Shown one piece after another: positions 26,573 through 37,693 of a DNA stretch of 64,000 nucleotides. The stretch is from Paenibacillus andongensis (GTDB lineage: Bacteria > Bacillota > Bacilli > Paenibacillales > NBRC-103111): the NCBI RefSeq assembly GCF_025369935.1, contig NZ_CP104467.1, forward strand, positions 3,417,001 through 3,481,000, in the 5' to 3' direction. A model generated the notes under the pieces. That model did not search any database. It saw nothing but the letters and a program-made list of their open reading frames with translations, and was not told the origin of the DNA. Position 1 is the first letter of the stretch, and each line of letters starts with the position of its first letter. The translations under genes and the position numbers were made by a program.

Positions 26573-28677
26573 TCGGTAGAAAGCTTGGAGGCCGCTATGA
26601 AATCTTAGATCGCATTGGCGGAGGCGGCATGGCTTTAGTCTACAAAGGGCATGATCTATTATTAAATCGTAAAGTGGCTGTGAAAGTACTGCGCCAGCAG
26701 TATGTGCACGATGAAGAATTCATTCGTCGTTTCCGTAGAGAAGCTCAAGCAGCCGCTTCACTTTCTCATCCTAATGTCGTCAGTATTTATGACGTTGGAC
26801 AAGAAGAAGACGTGCATTATATTGTGATGGAATACATAGAAGGCACCACTTTGAATGATTTAATCAAAGAGAGAGCACCGCTGCAGGTCGAAGATGCGGT
26901 TCACTACGCGAGTCAGATTGCAGATGCCCTCGATCACGCCCATCATAATGAAATCATTCATCGGGATATCAAACCGCACAATATTTTGATCGGCAAAAAT
27001 GGCCGTGTTAAAGTGACGGATTTCGGTATCGCGCGTGCTGCTACGTCTTCCACTATCACACAAACCGGATCGGTTGTCGGTTCTGTGCACTATTTCTCAC
27101 CGGAACATGCCAAAGGGACGAATACAGGGGAGAAATCCGATTTGTATTCTCTAGGTATCGTGATGTATCAAATGCTGACAGCCCGGCTGCCTTTTCTCGG
27201 TGAGAGCCCGATTTCTGTAGCTTTGAAGCATTTGCAGGAAGATGTGGAAGATCCGCGCAAGGTGAACCCTCTCATTCCGCAAAGCGTGGAAAACATTATT
27301 TTGAAAGCTATGCGCAAAAAGCCTGAAGAACGCTACCAGTCTGCGAAGCTAATGATGGCGGATCTCGATACCTGTTTGAATCCAGATCGCCGGAATGAAG
27401 CGAAGGTCGTTTTCTGGGATGCGGATGGGATGGACGAAGAGCGTACCTTAGTGATGCCTGCGATTCGCGCAGACCAACTTGGACAGTTCGAGGATGATGA
27501 TGAGCCTGAAAAACCTGCCTTGCGGGAAGATCCAGCTCCTTCCAAAGGGAAAGGGTGGATTAAGCCGCTCATTTGGATTGTCGTTTTGTTAATGGTTCTC
27601 GGCGCTATGTGGTATATGGTCGGGTATGTGAAAGGGATGTTCGCGATTGAAACGGTGGAGGTTCCCAATGTGGCAGGCAAACCGTTGATTCAAGCTCAAG
27701 CGGAATTAACGGCAGTTAAACTGGGCTCCACGGTCGAATATGATAAGGACAGCAAGCTGGCTAAAGACATTGTCATTCGCCAAGATCCTACGGGGATGAG
27801 AATGAATGTGGGGACCAAAGTGACACTGTATGTTAGTCAGGGTACGCCCAAAATCAAGATGGATAATTATGCAGGGCAACCATATAAGGATGTTAAGCTG
27901 AAGCTGCAAGCCCTCGGCATCAAGGATGATCAGATTACGATTACACAAGAGACGACAGATGGTACGCCAGATATCATTTTGAAGCAAGCCCCTCTGGCTG
28001 GCGAAGAGTTTGATCTTGACAAAGCGGTCATTGCTTTTACCGTAAGCAAAGCTAAGGAAACGTTCAAAATGCCGGATCTCGTCGGAATGACAGAAGCAGA
28101 TGCCAAGGCCCAACTCACAAAGCTGAATCTTAAGCTCCCTGTGAATGGCATTACCCGTGAGAAAAGCTACAAAGTGGCCAAAGGGAAGGTTGTCAAACAG
28201 TTTCCTTTTGAAAAAAACCAGGATGTATCCGTTGGCTCTGAGATTTCTTTGATCATTAGTGACGGATTGCCGGAAGATGCGGGACAGCTGACGGTAAGTA
28301 TTGCTGTGAAGCCAACGACGGAGGGCAAAGATTCCGAGTTTAAAATTGTCGTAAGTGATGCCCAGTATGAGAACTTCGAATACAAAACAGAAAAAGTAAC
28401 GAAGCCTCAGAACATGGATGTCAAAGTCATTGTTTCTCCAGATAAGAAAGCTGTCATCTTGATTAAAGAAGGAGATAACTTGGTCAACTCCATTACTCGC
28501 ACCTATCAAGACTACTTAGATCAAAAAAATGGAAAGACAGTATCGCCTAGCCCTTCCACGTCACCATCGCCTTCACCTAAACAGCAAAGCAATGGACCGG
28601 CTATTCCGGTTGGCGGCACTGGAAATGGGCAAACAGGCGGCGCTGTTGCTAAACCACCTGCTGGAGGCACACCTTAA
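26569..28677 (+). CDS. prkC: PASTA-domain Ser/Thr protein kinase
   Basis: A 702-residue membrane kinase sensing muropeptides, with roles in cell-wall homeostasis and spore germination. Glycine loop IGGGGMALVYKG, K39 in VAVKV, H131-R132-D133 in HRDIKPHN and D151 in DFG mark the kinase; an activation-loop threonine cluster is TSSTITQTGSVVG. One membrane helix at about 333-352 is followed by three PASTA repeats (about 363-570), an extra beta domain and a Ser-Pro-rich, Gly-rich tail (about 655-702). Start is TTG 26569 behind AAGGGGTGAT. Stop overlaps the rsgA start. Confidence 0.96.
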   Translation: MIGRKLGGRYEILDRIGGGGMALVYKGHDLLLNRKVAVKVLRQQYVHDEEFIRRFRREAQAAASLSHPNVVSIYDVGQEEDVHYIVMEYIEGTTLNDLIKERAPLQVEDAVHYASQIADALDHAHHNEIIHRDIKPHNILIGKNGRVKVTDFGIARAATSSTITQTGSVVGSVHYFSPEHAKGTNTGEKSDLYSLGIVMYQMLTARLPFLGESPISVALKHLQEDVEDPRKVNPLIPQSVENIILKAMRKKPEERYQSAKLMMADLDTCLNPDRRNEAKVVFWDADGMDEERTLVMPAIRADQLGQFEDDDEPEKPALREDPAPSKGKGWIKPLIWIVVLLMVLGAMWYMVGYVKGMFAIETVEVPNVAGKPLIQAQAELTAVKLGSTVEYDKDSKLAKDIVIRQDPTGMRMNVGTKVTLYVSQGTPKIKMDNYAGQPYKDVKLKLQALGIKDDQITITQETTDGTPDIILKQAPLAGEEFDLDKAVIAFTVSKAKETFKMPDLVGMTEADAKAQLTKLNLKLPVNGITREKSYKVAKGKVVKQFPFEKNQDVSVGSEISLIISDGLPEDAGQLTVSIAVKPTTEGKDSEFKIVVSDAQYENFEYKTEKVTKPQNMDVKVIVSPDKKAVILIKEGDNLVNSITRTYQDYLDQKNGKTVSPSPSTSPSPSPKQQSNGPAIPVGGTGNGQTGGAVAKPPAGGTP

Positions 28678-29606
28678 TGCCGCAAGGATATATTGTAAAA
28701 GCGCTGAGCGGCTATTACTATGTGCTGCCCGAGGAGTCGGATCTTCGTGAAGCCAAGACGGTTACCTGCCGCGGAAGAGGCGTTTTCAAAAACAGAAACA
28801 TAACCCCCCTTGTTGGAGATCGCGTTATGTATGCGGAAACGGAGAATGGGGAAGGGACCGTTACAGAAATCCTTCCCCGCACTTCGGAGCTCATCCGACC
28901 TCCAATCGCCAATGTAAACGTGGTTGTGCTCGTTTTTTCGGTGACAGAGCCTGTTCTCAATTTACAGTTGTTAGATAAATTTCTGGTCCATATTGAAAAT
29001 ACGGGCATTGATGTTTTGTTATGTTTCACAAAAAGTGATTTATTGACCGAAGATGATGAGTCTTCCGTTCCCAAAGATATGACAGTTGCCGAGCTGGAAC
29101 GGATTACGAAGCTCTATGAGGGAATTGGTTATACGGTAGTGAAGACGAGTTCTAAGCTGCAAGAAGGCGTGGATGCGATTTTGCATCATTTGGACGGAGC
29201 CGTCAGTGTTTTTGCTGGACAATCTGGTGTGGGCAAGTCTTCTCTGCTTAACGCGATGATTAGTGGACTTAATCTAGAGACGAATGCCATTTCTCAGCGA
29301 TTAGGCAGAGGAAAGCATACAACACGTCATGTTGAGCTGATGCCGCTCACGAATGGTGGCCTTGTAGCCGATACGCCGGGATTCAGCCAGTTAGACTTTA
29401 TGGAAGTCGAAGCGGAGGGTCTTAGCAGCTGTTTTAAGGAGTTTGCCGCGATAGCGGAGGGCTGCAGGTTTAGAGGCTGTTTGCATCTGCATGAGCCGGA
29501 TTGCAAGGTTCGTGATGCGGTAGCAGAGGGAACGATTGCAGCTTCTCGTTATGATCATTACTTGTTGTTTTTAACTGAAATCAAGGATCGGAAGAGGAGG
29601 TATTAG
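28677..29606 (+). CDS. rsgA: Small-subunit biogenesis GTPase RsgA
   Basis: A 309-residue circularly permuted GTPase that checks late 30S assembly. N-terminal OB fold (to about 65), G4 motif FTKSD, then G1 [11 protein letters not shown]3 DTPG, and the zinc knuckle [14 protein letters not shown] in order, which is the RsgA permutation. ATG overlaps the prkC stop (TAATG). Confidence 0.96.
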   Translation: MPQGYIVKALSGYYYVLPEESDLREAKTVTCRGRGVFKNRNITPLVGDRVMYAETENGEGTVTEILPRTSELIRPPIANVNVVVLVFSVTEPVLNLQLLDKFLVHIENTGIDVLLCFTKSDLLTEDDESSVPKDMTVAELERITKLYEGIGYTVVKTSSKLQEGVDAILHHLDGAVSVFAGQSGVGKSSLLNAMISGLNLETNAISQRLGRGKHTTRHVELMPLTNGGLVADTPGFSQLDFMEVEAEGLSSCFKEFAAIAEGCRFRGCLHLHEPDCKVRDAVAEGTIAASRYDHYLLFLTEIKDRKRRY

Positions 29607-29611
29607 GACGG

Positions 29612-30262
29612 ATGGTACACGTAGCACCTTCTATTTTATCAGCCAACTTCGCTAAGCTTGGGGAAGAGATTAAGAATGCGGAGCTTGGCGGAGCCGACTG
29701 GATCCATGTGGATGTCATGGACGGCCATTTCGTGCCCAATATCACAATTGGTCCACTTGTTGTTGAAGCGATACGCCCAGTGACCAAGCTGCCGCTTGAT
29801 GTTCATTTGATGATTGAGCAGCCAGATCGCTATATCCCTGATTTTGTCAAAGCGGGTGCCGATTTGATATCCGTCCATGTGGAGGCTTGTACGCATCTGC
29901 ATCGGACCCTTCATCTTATTAAGCAGAGCGGAGTCAAAGCGGGGGTTGTTCTCAATCCTGCGACCCCTATTTCGCTAATTGAGCATGTACTCGATGAACA
30001 ATTGGATCTTGTGCTTATTATGACGGTCAATCCTGGATTCGGCGGACAGGCTTTCATTCCTGGCATGCTGAGCAAAATTCGCGCCTTGCGTGAGCAAGCG
30101 AATGCTAAGGGATTGAACGGGCTTCATATTGAAGTGGACGGCGGTATTAACGAGGTGACGGCACGCCAGGTGGTGGAAGCTGGAGCCGATGTGTTGGTTG
30201 CCGGAAATGCTGTGTTCGGGCAGTCTGATCGTGCGGAGGCTATCAAGCGGATACGCGGGTAG
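29612..30262 (+). CDS. rpe: Ribulose-phosphate 3-epimerase
   Basis: A 216-residue TIM barrel of the pentose phosphate pathway. [52 protein letters not shown] and EVDGGI are all the expected motifs with metal histidines and aspartates. GAGGAGG lies 12 bases before the ATG. Confidence 0.96.
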   Translation: MVHVAPSILSANFAKLGEEIKNAELGGADWIHVDVMDGHFVPNITIGPLVVEAIRPVTKLPLDVHLMIEQPDRYIPDFVKAGADLISVHVEACTHLHRTLHLIKQSGVKAGVVLNPATPISLIEHVLDEQLDLVLIMTVNPGFGGQAFIPGMLSKIRALREQANAKGLNGLHIEVDGGINEVTARQVVEAGADVLVAGNAVFGQSDRAEAIKRIRG

Positions 30263-30279
30263 AGGGGGAACGAAGGACG

Positions 30280-30525
30280 ATGAGATTTCTCTGGTTATTG
30301 ATGTACAGTCTGCTTTGCGCAGTCCTACTGGCGTGTTTTTCAAATATGCACGATGTCACGAAGTATATATTCTCGCTTGGCGCCCTGTATGTAGGGATGC
30401 GATTCTTTCGCCGGTTTGAGCAAATTGGGTTTCGTATTTGGTTTATCGTTATTTCTGTTCTCCTCTATTTTATTTTCAGTTTAATTTATGCGCTTTACAC
30501 GCAGCTGGGTATAACTGCCCCTTAG
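30280..30525 (+). CDS. Small membrane protein, unknown
   Basis: An 81-residue protein with two or three hydrophobic helices (residues 2-20, 28-42 weak, 51-74) and a basic linker FFRRFEQIGFR. I do not recognise a family. It follows rpe by 17 bases behind a good GGGGGAACGAAGGA region, and occupies the position where B. subtilis has thiN (yloS). A terminator follows, so it ends the transcription unit started further upstream. Confidence 0.7.
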   Translation: MRFLWLLMYSLLCAVLLACFSNMHDVTKYIFSLGALYVGMRFFRRFEQIGFRIWFIVISVLLYFIFSLIYALYTQLGITAP

Positions 30526-30540
30526 CCGCATACATATAGT

Positions 30541-30572
30541 TACAAGAGCGAACTACTCTTGTAGCTTTTTTT
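30541..30572 (+). terminator. Terminator before spoVM
   Basis: Perfect stem TACAAGAG / CTCTTGTA with a 7-base loop and a T run. Confidence 0.88.
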
Positions 30573-30613
30573 GTTTTCTGGAAGCGAATTGATGGGAGAA
30601 AGTAAAATAGAAG

Positions 30614-30641
30614 GTACTTTTTCACGATCGGGGCATATACT
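30614..30641 (+). promoter_or_regulatory. Possible sigma-E promoter of spoVM
   Basis: GTACTTT at 30614-30620 and CATATACT at 30634-30641, 13 bases apart, resemble a sigma-E promoter (ATATT-like -35, CATACANT-like -10). spoVM of B. subtilis is a mother-cell gene under sigma-E. The match is imperfect. Confidence 0.4.
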
Positions 30642-30666
30642 GTTGTAACGATGCTAAGGAGCAATC

Positions 30667-30693
30667 ATGCAGCCAGTGAAGCTTACGACATAA
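30667..30693 (+). other. Possible leader peptide ORF in spoVM leader
   Basis: ATG at 30667, five bases after AAGGAG, encodes MQPVKLTT and a TAA stop. It lies immediately before and partly inside the first 40-base repeat unit of the spoVM leader. Coding is inferred only from the well-placed ribosome site. Confidence 0.35.
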
Positions 30694-30829
30694 GTTTTCT
30701 CCGAAAACTCTAAGCCAATGCTCACGAAGTCAGTTCTCTGACGCAAAGGATAAGCTAATGCTTATGAAATCCGTTTTCAGGCGAAAACTTTAAGCTGATG
30801 CTTATGTAGTCAGTTTGCTGACAAAACTC
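30671..30829 (+). repeat. Four tandem 40-base hairpin units in spoVM leader
   Basis: Units at 30671-30710, 30711-30750, 30751-30790 and 30791-30829 follow each other without spacers. Three begin TAAGCYRATGCT; each contains a small hairpin at the same position: AGTTTTC/GAAAACT, GTCAG/CTGAC, CCG...CGG-like, GTCAG/CTGAC. The sequence differs between units but the hairpin is kept. The array ends directly at the TAAGGAGGGG ribosome site of spoVM. Unit 3 holds an ORF ATG 30759 encoding MLMKSVFRRKL with AAAGGA eight bases upstream; unit 2 encodes MLTKSVL. A related unit precedes yloU. Confidence 0.85.
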
Positions 30830-30845
30830 TAAGGAGGGGTAGAGA

Positions 30846-30926
30846 ATGAAGTTCTACACAATCAAACTACCAAGATTTTTGGGTGGATTCGTGAAAGCCG
30901 TACTTAATACGTTTAGTAAAAACTAG
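30846..30926 (+). CDS. spoVM: Stage V sporulation protein SpoVM
   Basis: A 26-residue amphipathic peptide, MKFYTIKLPRFLGGF followed by VKAVLNTFSKN, easily missed because of its size. In B. subtilis SpoVM recognises the positively curved forespore membrane and anchors the SpoIVA coat ATPase; proline 9, conserved here in KLPRFLGG, is needed for this. The ribosome site AAGGAGGGG ends 7 bases upstream. Placed between rpe and rpmB as in B. subtilis. The leader is unusual (tandem hairpin units at 30671-30829). A terminator follows at 30964. Confidence 0.96.
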   Translation: MKFYTIKLPRFLGGFVKAVLNTFSKN

Positions 30927-30963
30927 GCTAACACATACTTACTCCATTCCCCAGAAATGCAAA

Positions 30964-30990
30964 AAAAGCACCGATAAGGTGCTTTTTGTC
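30964..30990. terminator. Terminator between spoVM and rpmB
   Basis: Stem AAAAGCACC / GGTGCTTTT with a five-base loop and flanking A and T runs, serving both convergent genes. Confidence 0.88.
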
Positions 30991-31026
30991 TTTCACATAG
31001 AAAGTGTAAGTATGCGCGGCTGCAAA

Positions 31027-31215
31027 TTAAACGCGAGCCACTTTTCCGGATTTCAACGCACGAGTACTTACGTAAACCCGTTTTGGTTTACCATCGACGA
31101 GGATGCGAACCTTTTGAACGTTTACTCCCCAAGTACGCTTGTTTTTATTGTTAGCGTGGGACACGTGATTTCCTGTTTTAGGACTTTTACCTGTAATGAA
31201 ACATTTGCGGGACAT
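31027..31215 (-). CDS. rpmB: 50S ribosomal protein L28
   Basis: A 62-residue ribosomal protein, [20 protein letters not shown] at the N-terminus and [16 protein letters not shown] at the C-terminus. The start at 31215 is set by AAGGAGGTG just upstream (complement of about 31222-31230); longer in-frame extension to 31275 is not L28. C5 is the only cysteine, so this is a form without the four-cysteine zinc knuckle. It is the only minus-strand gene in the housekeeping block, as in B. subtilis. Confidence 0.96.
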   Translation of the reverse strand: MSRKCFITGKSPKTGNHVSHANNKNKRTWGVNVQKVRILVDGKPKRVYVSTRALKSGKVARV

Positions 31216-31485
31216 GTTTGACACCTCCTTGGGCAGTATACAAAGCAGCCTGGGTGGCAAGCCTAAGCTTGACATGACAGCTTTCCATAATTTTCGACAT
31301 TGTTAGGTTTGTTGCGATTCATGATATAACCAGCAAAAACACACTTAAATATAATAGCATAGCAAAAGGAGCCTAGTCAACGAATTACCTGCACTTTTGC
31401 CGTTTATTTATTCAGTATGTTATAGTACAATGAAGATTAACCCACATTCCAAGTACATAGTAGTTGACTTATAATGTCGAATTTG

Positions 31486-31550
31486 CTAAAGCAAAGCAGG
31501 ATAGGGAATGCTTACAAAGTTAGTCTTGCTAAAGCGAAACTTGAAGGAGT
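31486..31550 (+). repeat. Hairpin unit in yloU leader related to spoVM leader repeats
   Basis: The segment GGGAATGCTTACAAAGTTAG (31504-31523) followed by TCTTGCTAAAGCGAAACTTG and AAGGAG matches the spoVM leader unit (AATGCTTATGAAATCC..., hairpin, GCGAAAACTT, then the ribosome site). A partial second unit TTTGCTAAAGCAAA precedes it. ATG 31508 opens a frame MLTKLVLLKRNLKELLDNAN, whose start resembles MLTKSVL and MLMKSVF of the spoVM array. A candidate promoter further upstream is TTGCCG (31397) and TATAGT (31421). Confidence 0.6.
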
Positions 31551-31559
31551 TGTTAGATA

Positions 31560-31919
31560 ATGCCAATTGAACTCACAACTGAGTACGGAAAAGTGTTTAT
31601 TACCAATGAAGTGATTTCAACACTGGCGGGATCCGCTGCGTTAGATTGTTATGGACTTGTTGGCATGGCAACGAGAAAGCAACTGAAAGACGGGATAGCT
31701 GAACTGCTAGGCCGGGACAATTTAAGCCGCGGTGTCGAAGTTCGTCGTGAAAACGGGCGACTCGAAATTGATCTTTATATTATTGTCAGCTATGGAACGA
31801 AAATATCCGTAGTCGCAGGTAATGTCCAAACGAAAGTCAAATATATTTTGAACGACGTTGTAGGGCTGCATGTAGACGATGTGAACATTTTTGTTCAAGG
31901 CGTTCGTGTAGCCAAGTAA
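31560..31919 (+). CDS. yloU: Asp23/Gls24 family envelope stress protein
   Basis: A 119-residue Asp23-domain protein (ITNEVISTLAGSAALDCYGLVGM and VRRENGRLEIDLYIIVSYG). Family members are membrane-associated through partners and linked to envelope stress. It precedes fakA (yloV) by 29 bases, the conserved yloU-yloV pair. GAAGGAG precedes ATG 31560. Confidence 0.93.
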   Translation: MPIELTTEYGKVFITNEVISTLAGSAALDCYGLVGMATRKQLKDGIAELLGRDNLSRGVEVRRENGRLEIDLYIIVSYGTKISVVAGNVQTKVKYILNDVVGLHVDDVNIFVQGVRVAK

Positions 31920-31948
31920 AAGCCCGATAACCAGGAAGGGGAATCACT

Positions 31949-33682
31949 TTGAGTAAGCGCTTTATTTCAATAAATGGAAATGACTTCACTGCCATGGTCT
32001 TGGCGGGTGCGGAAAACCTTCGCAGAAATGTAGATAAGGTTAATGGATTGAACGTTTTTCCTGTACCCGACGGAGATACCGGCACCAACATGAATTTGAC
32101 ACTCACTGCGGGTTGTGAGGAACTTAAAAAGAAGCCATCCTCCCATATTGGGAAAGCAGCTGATGCATTGTCCAAAGGGTTACTGATGGGCGCGAGAGGC
32201 AACTCAGGGGTTATTCTGTCACAGCTGTTTCGCGGATTCGCGAAGCATGTGCATGATCTTGAGCATGTAAATGTACAGCAATTCGCGGGCGCTCTGCAGC
32301 AAGGTGTAGAGACAGCTTACAAAGCTGTTGTGAAGCCGGTGGAAGGAACGATTTTGACGGTATCGAAAGAAGCCGCTAAGCATGCCACACAGTATCGACG
32401 TGGAAGCGATCTGCTTGATCTCATGCAGGAGGTTCTGGGTAAAGCGAAGGAAGCCCTCGCTAGAACGCCTGAGCAGCTTGCTGTGCTCAAACAGGTCGGT
32501 GTGGTAGATGCAGGTGGACAAGGGCTTGTATGTGTCTATGAAGGCTTTGTTACGGCGTTAAGCGGCGGTCTGGTTCAAGTGAACGATGACTATGCTTCGA
32601 TGGATACAACACTTGGTGCGGTTTCACTCGTTCCTGGCATGAACCTAGCGAAGGAAGTGCACGCACATCTTCCCGCACAGGCACATTTGGCCACGGAAGA
32701 CATCGAATTCGGATACTGCACAGAATTTATGCTGACGATTGCTCCAGGCAAGGTCAAAGGGTTTGTTTTCGATGAAGGCACGTTCCGTGATCAACTGAGC
32801 AAGTTGGGGGATTCGCTACTGGTTGTAGCCGATGACGAGTTGGTGAAGGTTCATATTCACGCGGAATACCCGGGGGAAGTGATGAACCAAGCGATGAATT
32901 ACGGTGCTTTGAGCCGTATCAAAATTGAAAATATGCGCGATCAGCATTCACATATATTGGAAGATATGACCGAAGGGTATGAAACTCCTGTTTCTACCGC
33001 GGCCACAGCTGTAACGACAAGCAAGCCGTATGGTTTCGTTGCGGTTGCTCTAGGTGATGGTATTACCGATATTTTGTCTAGTGTAGGCGTTGATGTCGTT
33101 CTGTCCGGTGGACAAACGATGAACCCGAGCACCGAGGATATTGTGAATGCGGTTAACAGCATTGAGGCAGACACGATTTATGTGCTGCCCAACAATTCCA
33201 ACATTATTTTGGCTGCGCAGCAAGCTGCTGGGCTGGTAGACAACAAAACGCTGATTGTGATCCCGTCCAAATCGATTCCGCAGGGTCTTGCAGCCATTCT
33301 GGCGTTCCAAGAGAAAGCGGATGCCAAAACAAATACGGAAGCTATGAGTGAATCACTTCGACGTGTAAAATCGGGCCAAGTTACTTACGCTGTGCGCGAT
33401 ACGAACATGGACGGCATTGACATCAAACAGGGCCATTTTATTGGCATTCAAGATGGGCGTATTGTATCTTCACAGCCGAGTCTTCTGGATGCTTGCAAGA
33501 AGCTGCTGGAGGAAATGATTGAAGAAAGCAGCGAAATTGTCACTATCCTCACCGGAGAAGATTCGGTCGATGCAGAGACGGAGGAGCTGGAGGCGTTCAT
33601 TCAATCGGCTTATCCCGAAATAGAAATTGAGCTTCATCCTGGTGGACAGCCTTTGTATGCGTACCTGTTTTCCGTTGAGTAA
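31949..33682 (+). CDS. fakA: Fatty acid kinase catalytic subunit FakA (DhaL-like)
   Basis: A 577-residue protein with an N-terminal DhaL ATP-binding domain (VPDGDTGTNMNLT, GARGNSGVILSQLFRG, VDAGGQGL), a linker domain, and a C-terminal DegV-like FakB-binding domain (from about residue 350). FakA phosphorylates exogenous or recycled fatty acids bound to FakB proteins. Start is TTG 31949 after AGGAAGGGG. The DegV protein encoded next (50 bases downstream) is a plausible FakB partner. Confidence 0.92.
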   Translation: MSKRFISINGNDFTAMVLAGAENLRRNVDKVNGLNVFPVPDGDTGTNMNLTLTAGCEELKKKPSSHIGKAADALSKGLLMGARGNSGVILSQLFRGFAKHVHDLEHVNVQQFAGALQQGVETAYKAVVKPVEGTILTVSKEAAKHATQYRRGSDLLDLMQEVLGKAKEALARTPEQLAVLKQVGVVDAGGQGLVCVYEGFVTALSGGLVQVNDDYASMDTTLGAVSLVPGMNLAKEVHAHLPAQAHLATEDIEFGYCTEFMLTIAPGKVKGFVFDEGTFRDQLSKLGDSLLVVADDELVKVHIHAEYPGEVMNQAMNYGALSRIKIENMRDQHSHILEDMTEGYETPVSTAATAVTTSKPYGFVAVALGDGITDILSSVGVDVVLSGGQTMNPSTEDIVNAVNSIEADTIYVLPNNSNIILAAQQAAGLVDNKTLIVIPSKSIPQGLAAILAFQEKADAKTNTEAMSESLRRVKSGQVTYAVRDTNMDGIDIKQGHFIGIQDGRIVSSQPSLLDACKKLLEEMIEESSEIVTILTGEDSVDAETEELEAFIQSAYPEIEIELHPGGQPLYAYLFSVE

Positions 33683-33731
33683 AAGAATACCATTAGCCGT
33701 TGAGTAAATTCGTGAAATGGAGTGAGCCCTG

Positions 33732-34589
33732 TTGACAAACATTCGTATCGTAACGGACAGCACGGCCGACATACCTTTGGCACTCAGACAAGAACTTAAC
33801 ATCGAGATGGTGCCTCTCAAGATTCATTTTGGAGATGAAGAATATTTAGATACGGTGACGCTGCAGTCTGAGGAATTTTATCCGAAGCTGACCTCGTCAC
33901 CGCACTTTCCCCGAACGTCGCAGCCGTCTCCTGCGGAGTTTCTGGACTTGTATCAGGGACTGCTGGGAGAGCCCGATACGGAGGTTATCTCGATTCACTT
34001 GGCATCCGTGCTGAGCGGAACATACCAGTCAGCGCTGCTGGCTTCCACGATGCTGGAGGACTCGTCAGGCAAGGTTCATGTGTTCGATTCCTGCTCGGCT
34101 TCCTATGGGATTGGCGCTCTTGCTGTAGCTGCTGCCCGAGCAGCTAAGGCGGGGCAAAGTGTTGATGAGATTTTGGAACTTGTACGAACGATGAGAGAGA
34201 ACTTTTACATATACTTCCTCGTAGATACGCTAGAATTTCTGCAAAAAGGTGGAAGAATCGGCAAAGCATCCGCTCTTTTCGGTTCTTTGCTAAACATAAA
34301 GCCCATCCTTTCGCTGGATCGAACGGGCGAAGTTGCTGCGATTGATAAGGTTCGCGGTCACAAAAAAGCGGTTGCGCGAATCTTAGAGCTGTTGGCGGCG
34401 GATGTACCCGGTAAGACAATCCGCAGTTTACATATTGCTCATGCAAACAATTTGGAAGGTGCAGAACAGCTGCGCGCGGCCATCATGCAGCAATTTGTTG
34501 TGGAGCATGTGGACTACATTACATTGGGGCCTGTTATTGGCGCACACGCTGGACCAGGCACCATCGCAGCGTTCGTGAGTACGGTGTAA
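33732..34589 (+). CDS. degV: DegV family fatty-acid-binding protein (FakB-like)
   Basis: A 285-residue DegV protein: IVTDSTADIPLALRQ at the N-terminus, SQPSPAEFL and HLASVLSGTYQSA, and LEFLQKGGRIGKASA. Family members bind one fatty acid and present it to FakA. TTG start 33732. Lies between fakA and recG; the sdaAB-sdaAA genes found here in B. subtilis are absent. Confidence 0.93.
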   Translation: MTNIRIVTDSTADIPLALRQELNIEMVPLKIHFGDEEYLDTVTLQSEEFYPKLTSSPHFPRTSQPSPAEFLDLYQGLLGEPDTEVISIHLASVLSGTYQSALLASTMLEDSSGKVHVFDSCSASYGIGALAVAAARAAKAGQSVDEILELVRTMRENFYIYFLVDTLEFLQKGGRIGKASALFGSLLNIKPILSLDRTGEVAAIDKVRGHKKAVARILELLAADVPGKTIRSLHIAHANNLEGAEQLRAAIMQQFVVEHVDYITLGPVIGAHAGPGTIAAFVSTV

Positions 34590-34592
34590 GAG

Positions 34593-36638
<2,046 letters not shown>

Positions 36639-36656
36639 CCAGCTGTATAACAAAAC

Positions 36657-36708
36657 AAAACGCTAGGATGGACTGATGAACAATCAGTCGCTAATCCTAG
36701 CGTTTTTT
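36657..36708. terminator. Bidirectional terminator between recG and araC-type gene
   Basis: Outer stem AAAACGCTAGGAT / ATCCTAGCGTTTT around an inner hairpin GACTGAT / ATCAGTC, ending in a T run; ends the housekeeping block. Confidence 0.9.
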
Positions 36709-36715
36709 GCTATTT

Positions 36716-37561
36716 TTATTCTTTGCCTCGCACATTCATCCGATATTCCGTAGGCGGAAAGCCGGTATCTTTGCGGAAGCTTTTCGCGAAATGGTTCGTA
36801 TCCTCATAACCAGTTTGCTCGGCAATTTCTTTCATACTGAGCGACGTGGTCGTAAGCAGAAATTTGGCCTTGTCGATGCGCTTGCGCTGCATGTATTTGG
36901 CTGGCGGCATGCCAAAGTGCTTTTTAAAATATTTGATCAAGTAATTGGGGTGCAGGTGAACGGACTTGGCCATCTGTTCCACCGTGATGCTCTTATGAAG
37001 ATTCTGCTCAATGAATTGCCGTAATTGGCCGAGCCGGTCCATTTCATCCGTACGCTTTTGCAGCACCTGTACAGGAACCGCTTCCAAATAGCTGGATATG
37101 ATTTGCAGCAGGATCGCCTTTTCCCGCAAACGTGAAGTTAGCGACGGTTCATGATGCAAGGCGGCAAGCTCCTGAAACCATGCCGTCATCTGCTCGACGC
37201 TCTGAATTTGGATGAACAAAGGTATGTCCAGCCATTGAAAGAGATCAAAAGAACCGATATGTGCTGTGAAATGGCACCAATATTTTAAATAAGGACGATC
37301 GCTGATCGTGGAGTAAGAATGGAGCACGTGGGCAGGAAGCAGACATAGCTGACCAGGCATAGGATTAAGCTCTTGATGGTCAACCTTAACCCAGCCTTCG
37401 CCTTCCAGAATCCAATACAGCTTATTATGCTCTGGTGTAAAATTAAGCTCCTTCCACGAGGTGGCGCACTGCGTAAGATGGGCTTCCAAAATGTGAATCT
37501 GTAGGTTCTGCAAAAGGTCCGATAGGAATGTAATTTGCTGCGTATTCATCATCATGTTCAC
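36716..37561 (-). CDS. AraC-family transcriptional regulator
   Basis: A 281-residue regulator with an N-terminal cupin-like sugar-sensing domain (about 1-150, with the LYWILEGEGWVKVDH strand) and two C-terminal helix-turn-helix units (about 180-278: ITVEQMAKSVHLHPNYLIKYFK and SMKEIAEQTGYEDTNHFAKSF, then GFPPTEYR). It is divergent from the GH29 fucosidase gene (132-base gap), the usual arrangement of a local sugar regulator and its target. Confidence 0.92.
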   Translation of the reverse strand: MNMMMNTQQITFLSDLLQNLQIHILEAHLTQCATSWKELNFTPEHNKLYWILEGEGWVKVDHQELNPMPGQLCLLPAHVLHSYSTISDRPYLKYWCHFTAHIGSFDLFQWLDIPLFIQIQSVEQMTAWFQELAALHHEPSLTSRLREKAILLQIISSYLEAVPVQVLQKRTDEMDRLGQLRQFIEQNLHKSITVEQMAKSVHLHPNYLIKYFKKHFGMPPAKYMQRKRIDKAKFLLTTTSLSMKEIAEQTGYEDTNHFAKSFRKDTGFPPTEYRMNVRGKE

Positions 37562-37693
37562 CTGAGAATGTTAATTATATCCTGATTGAGGTTAGTTTCG
37601 TACCTGTCTATTATAGCACAGGCTTGGTAGACTAAAGCTGTGAAGTTTTAAGAGGTTGTTAAACACGCATATAATTCGAAAGGTGTGTAGCTG

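Noticed and set aside
30671..30829. Tandem 40-base units considered as a CRISPR array
   Set aside because: There are no spacers between units, units vary in sequence and no cas gene is present.
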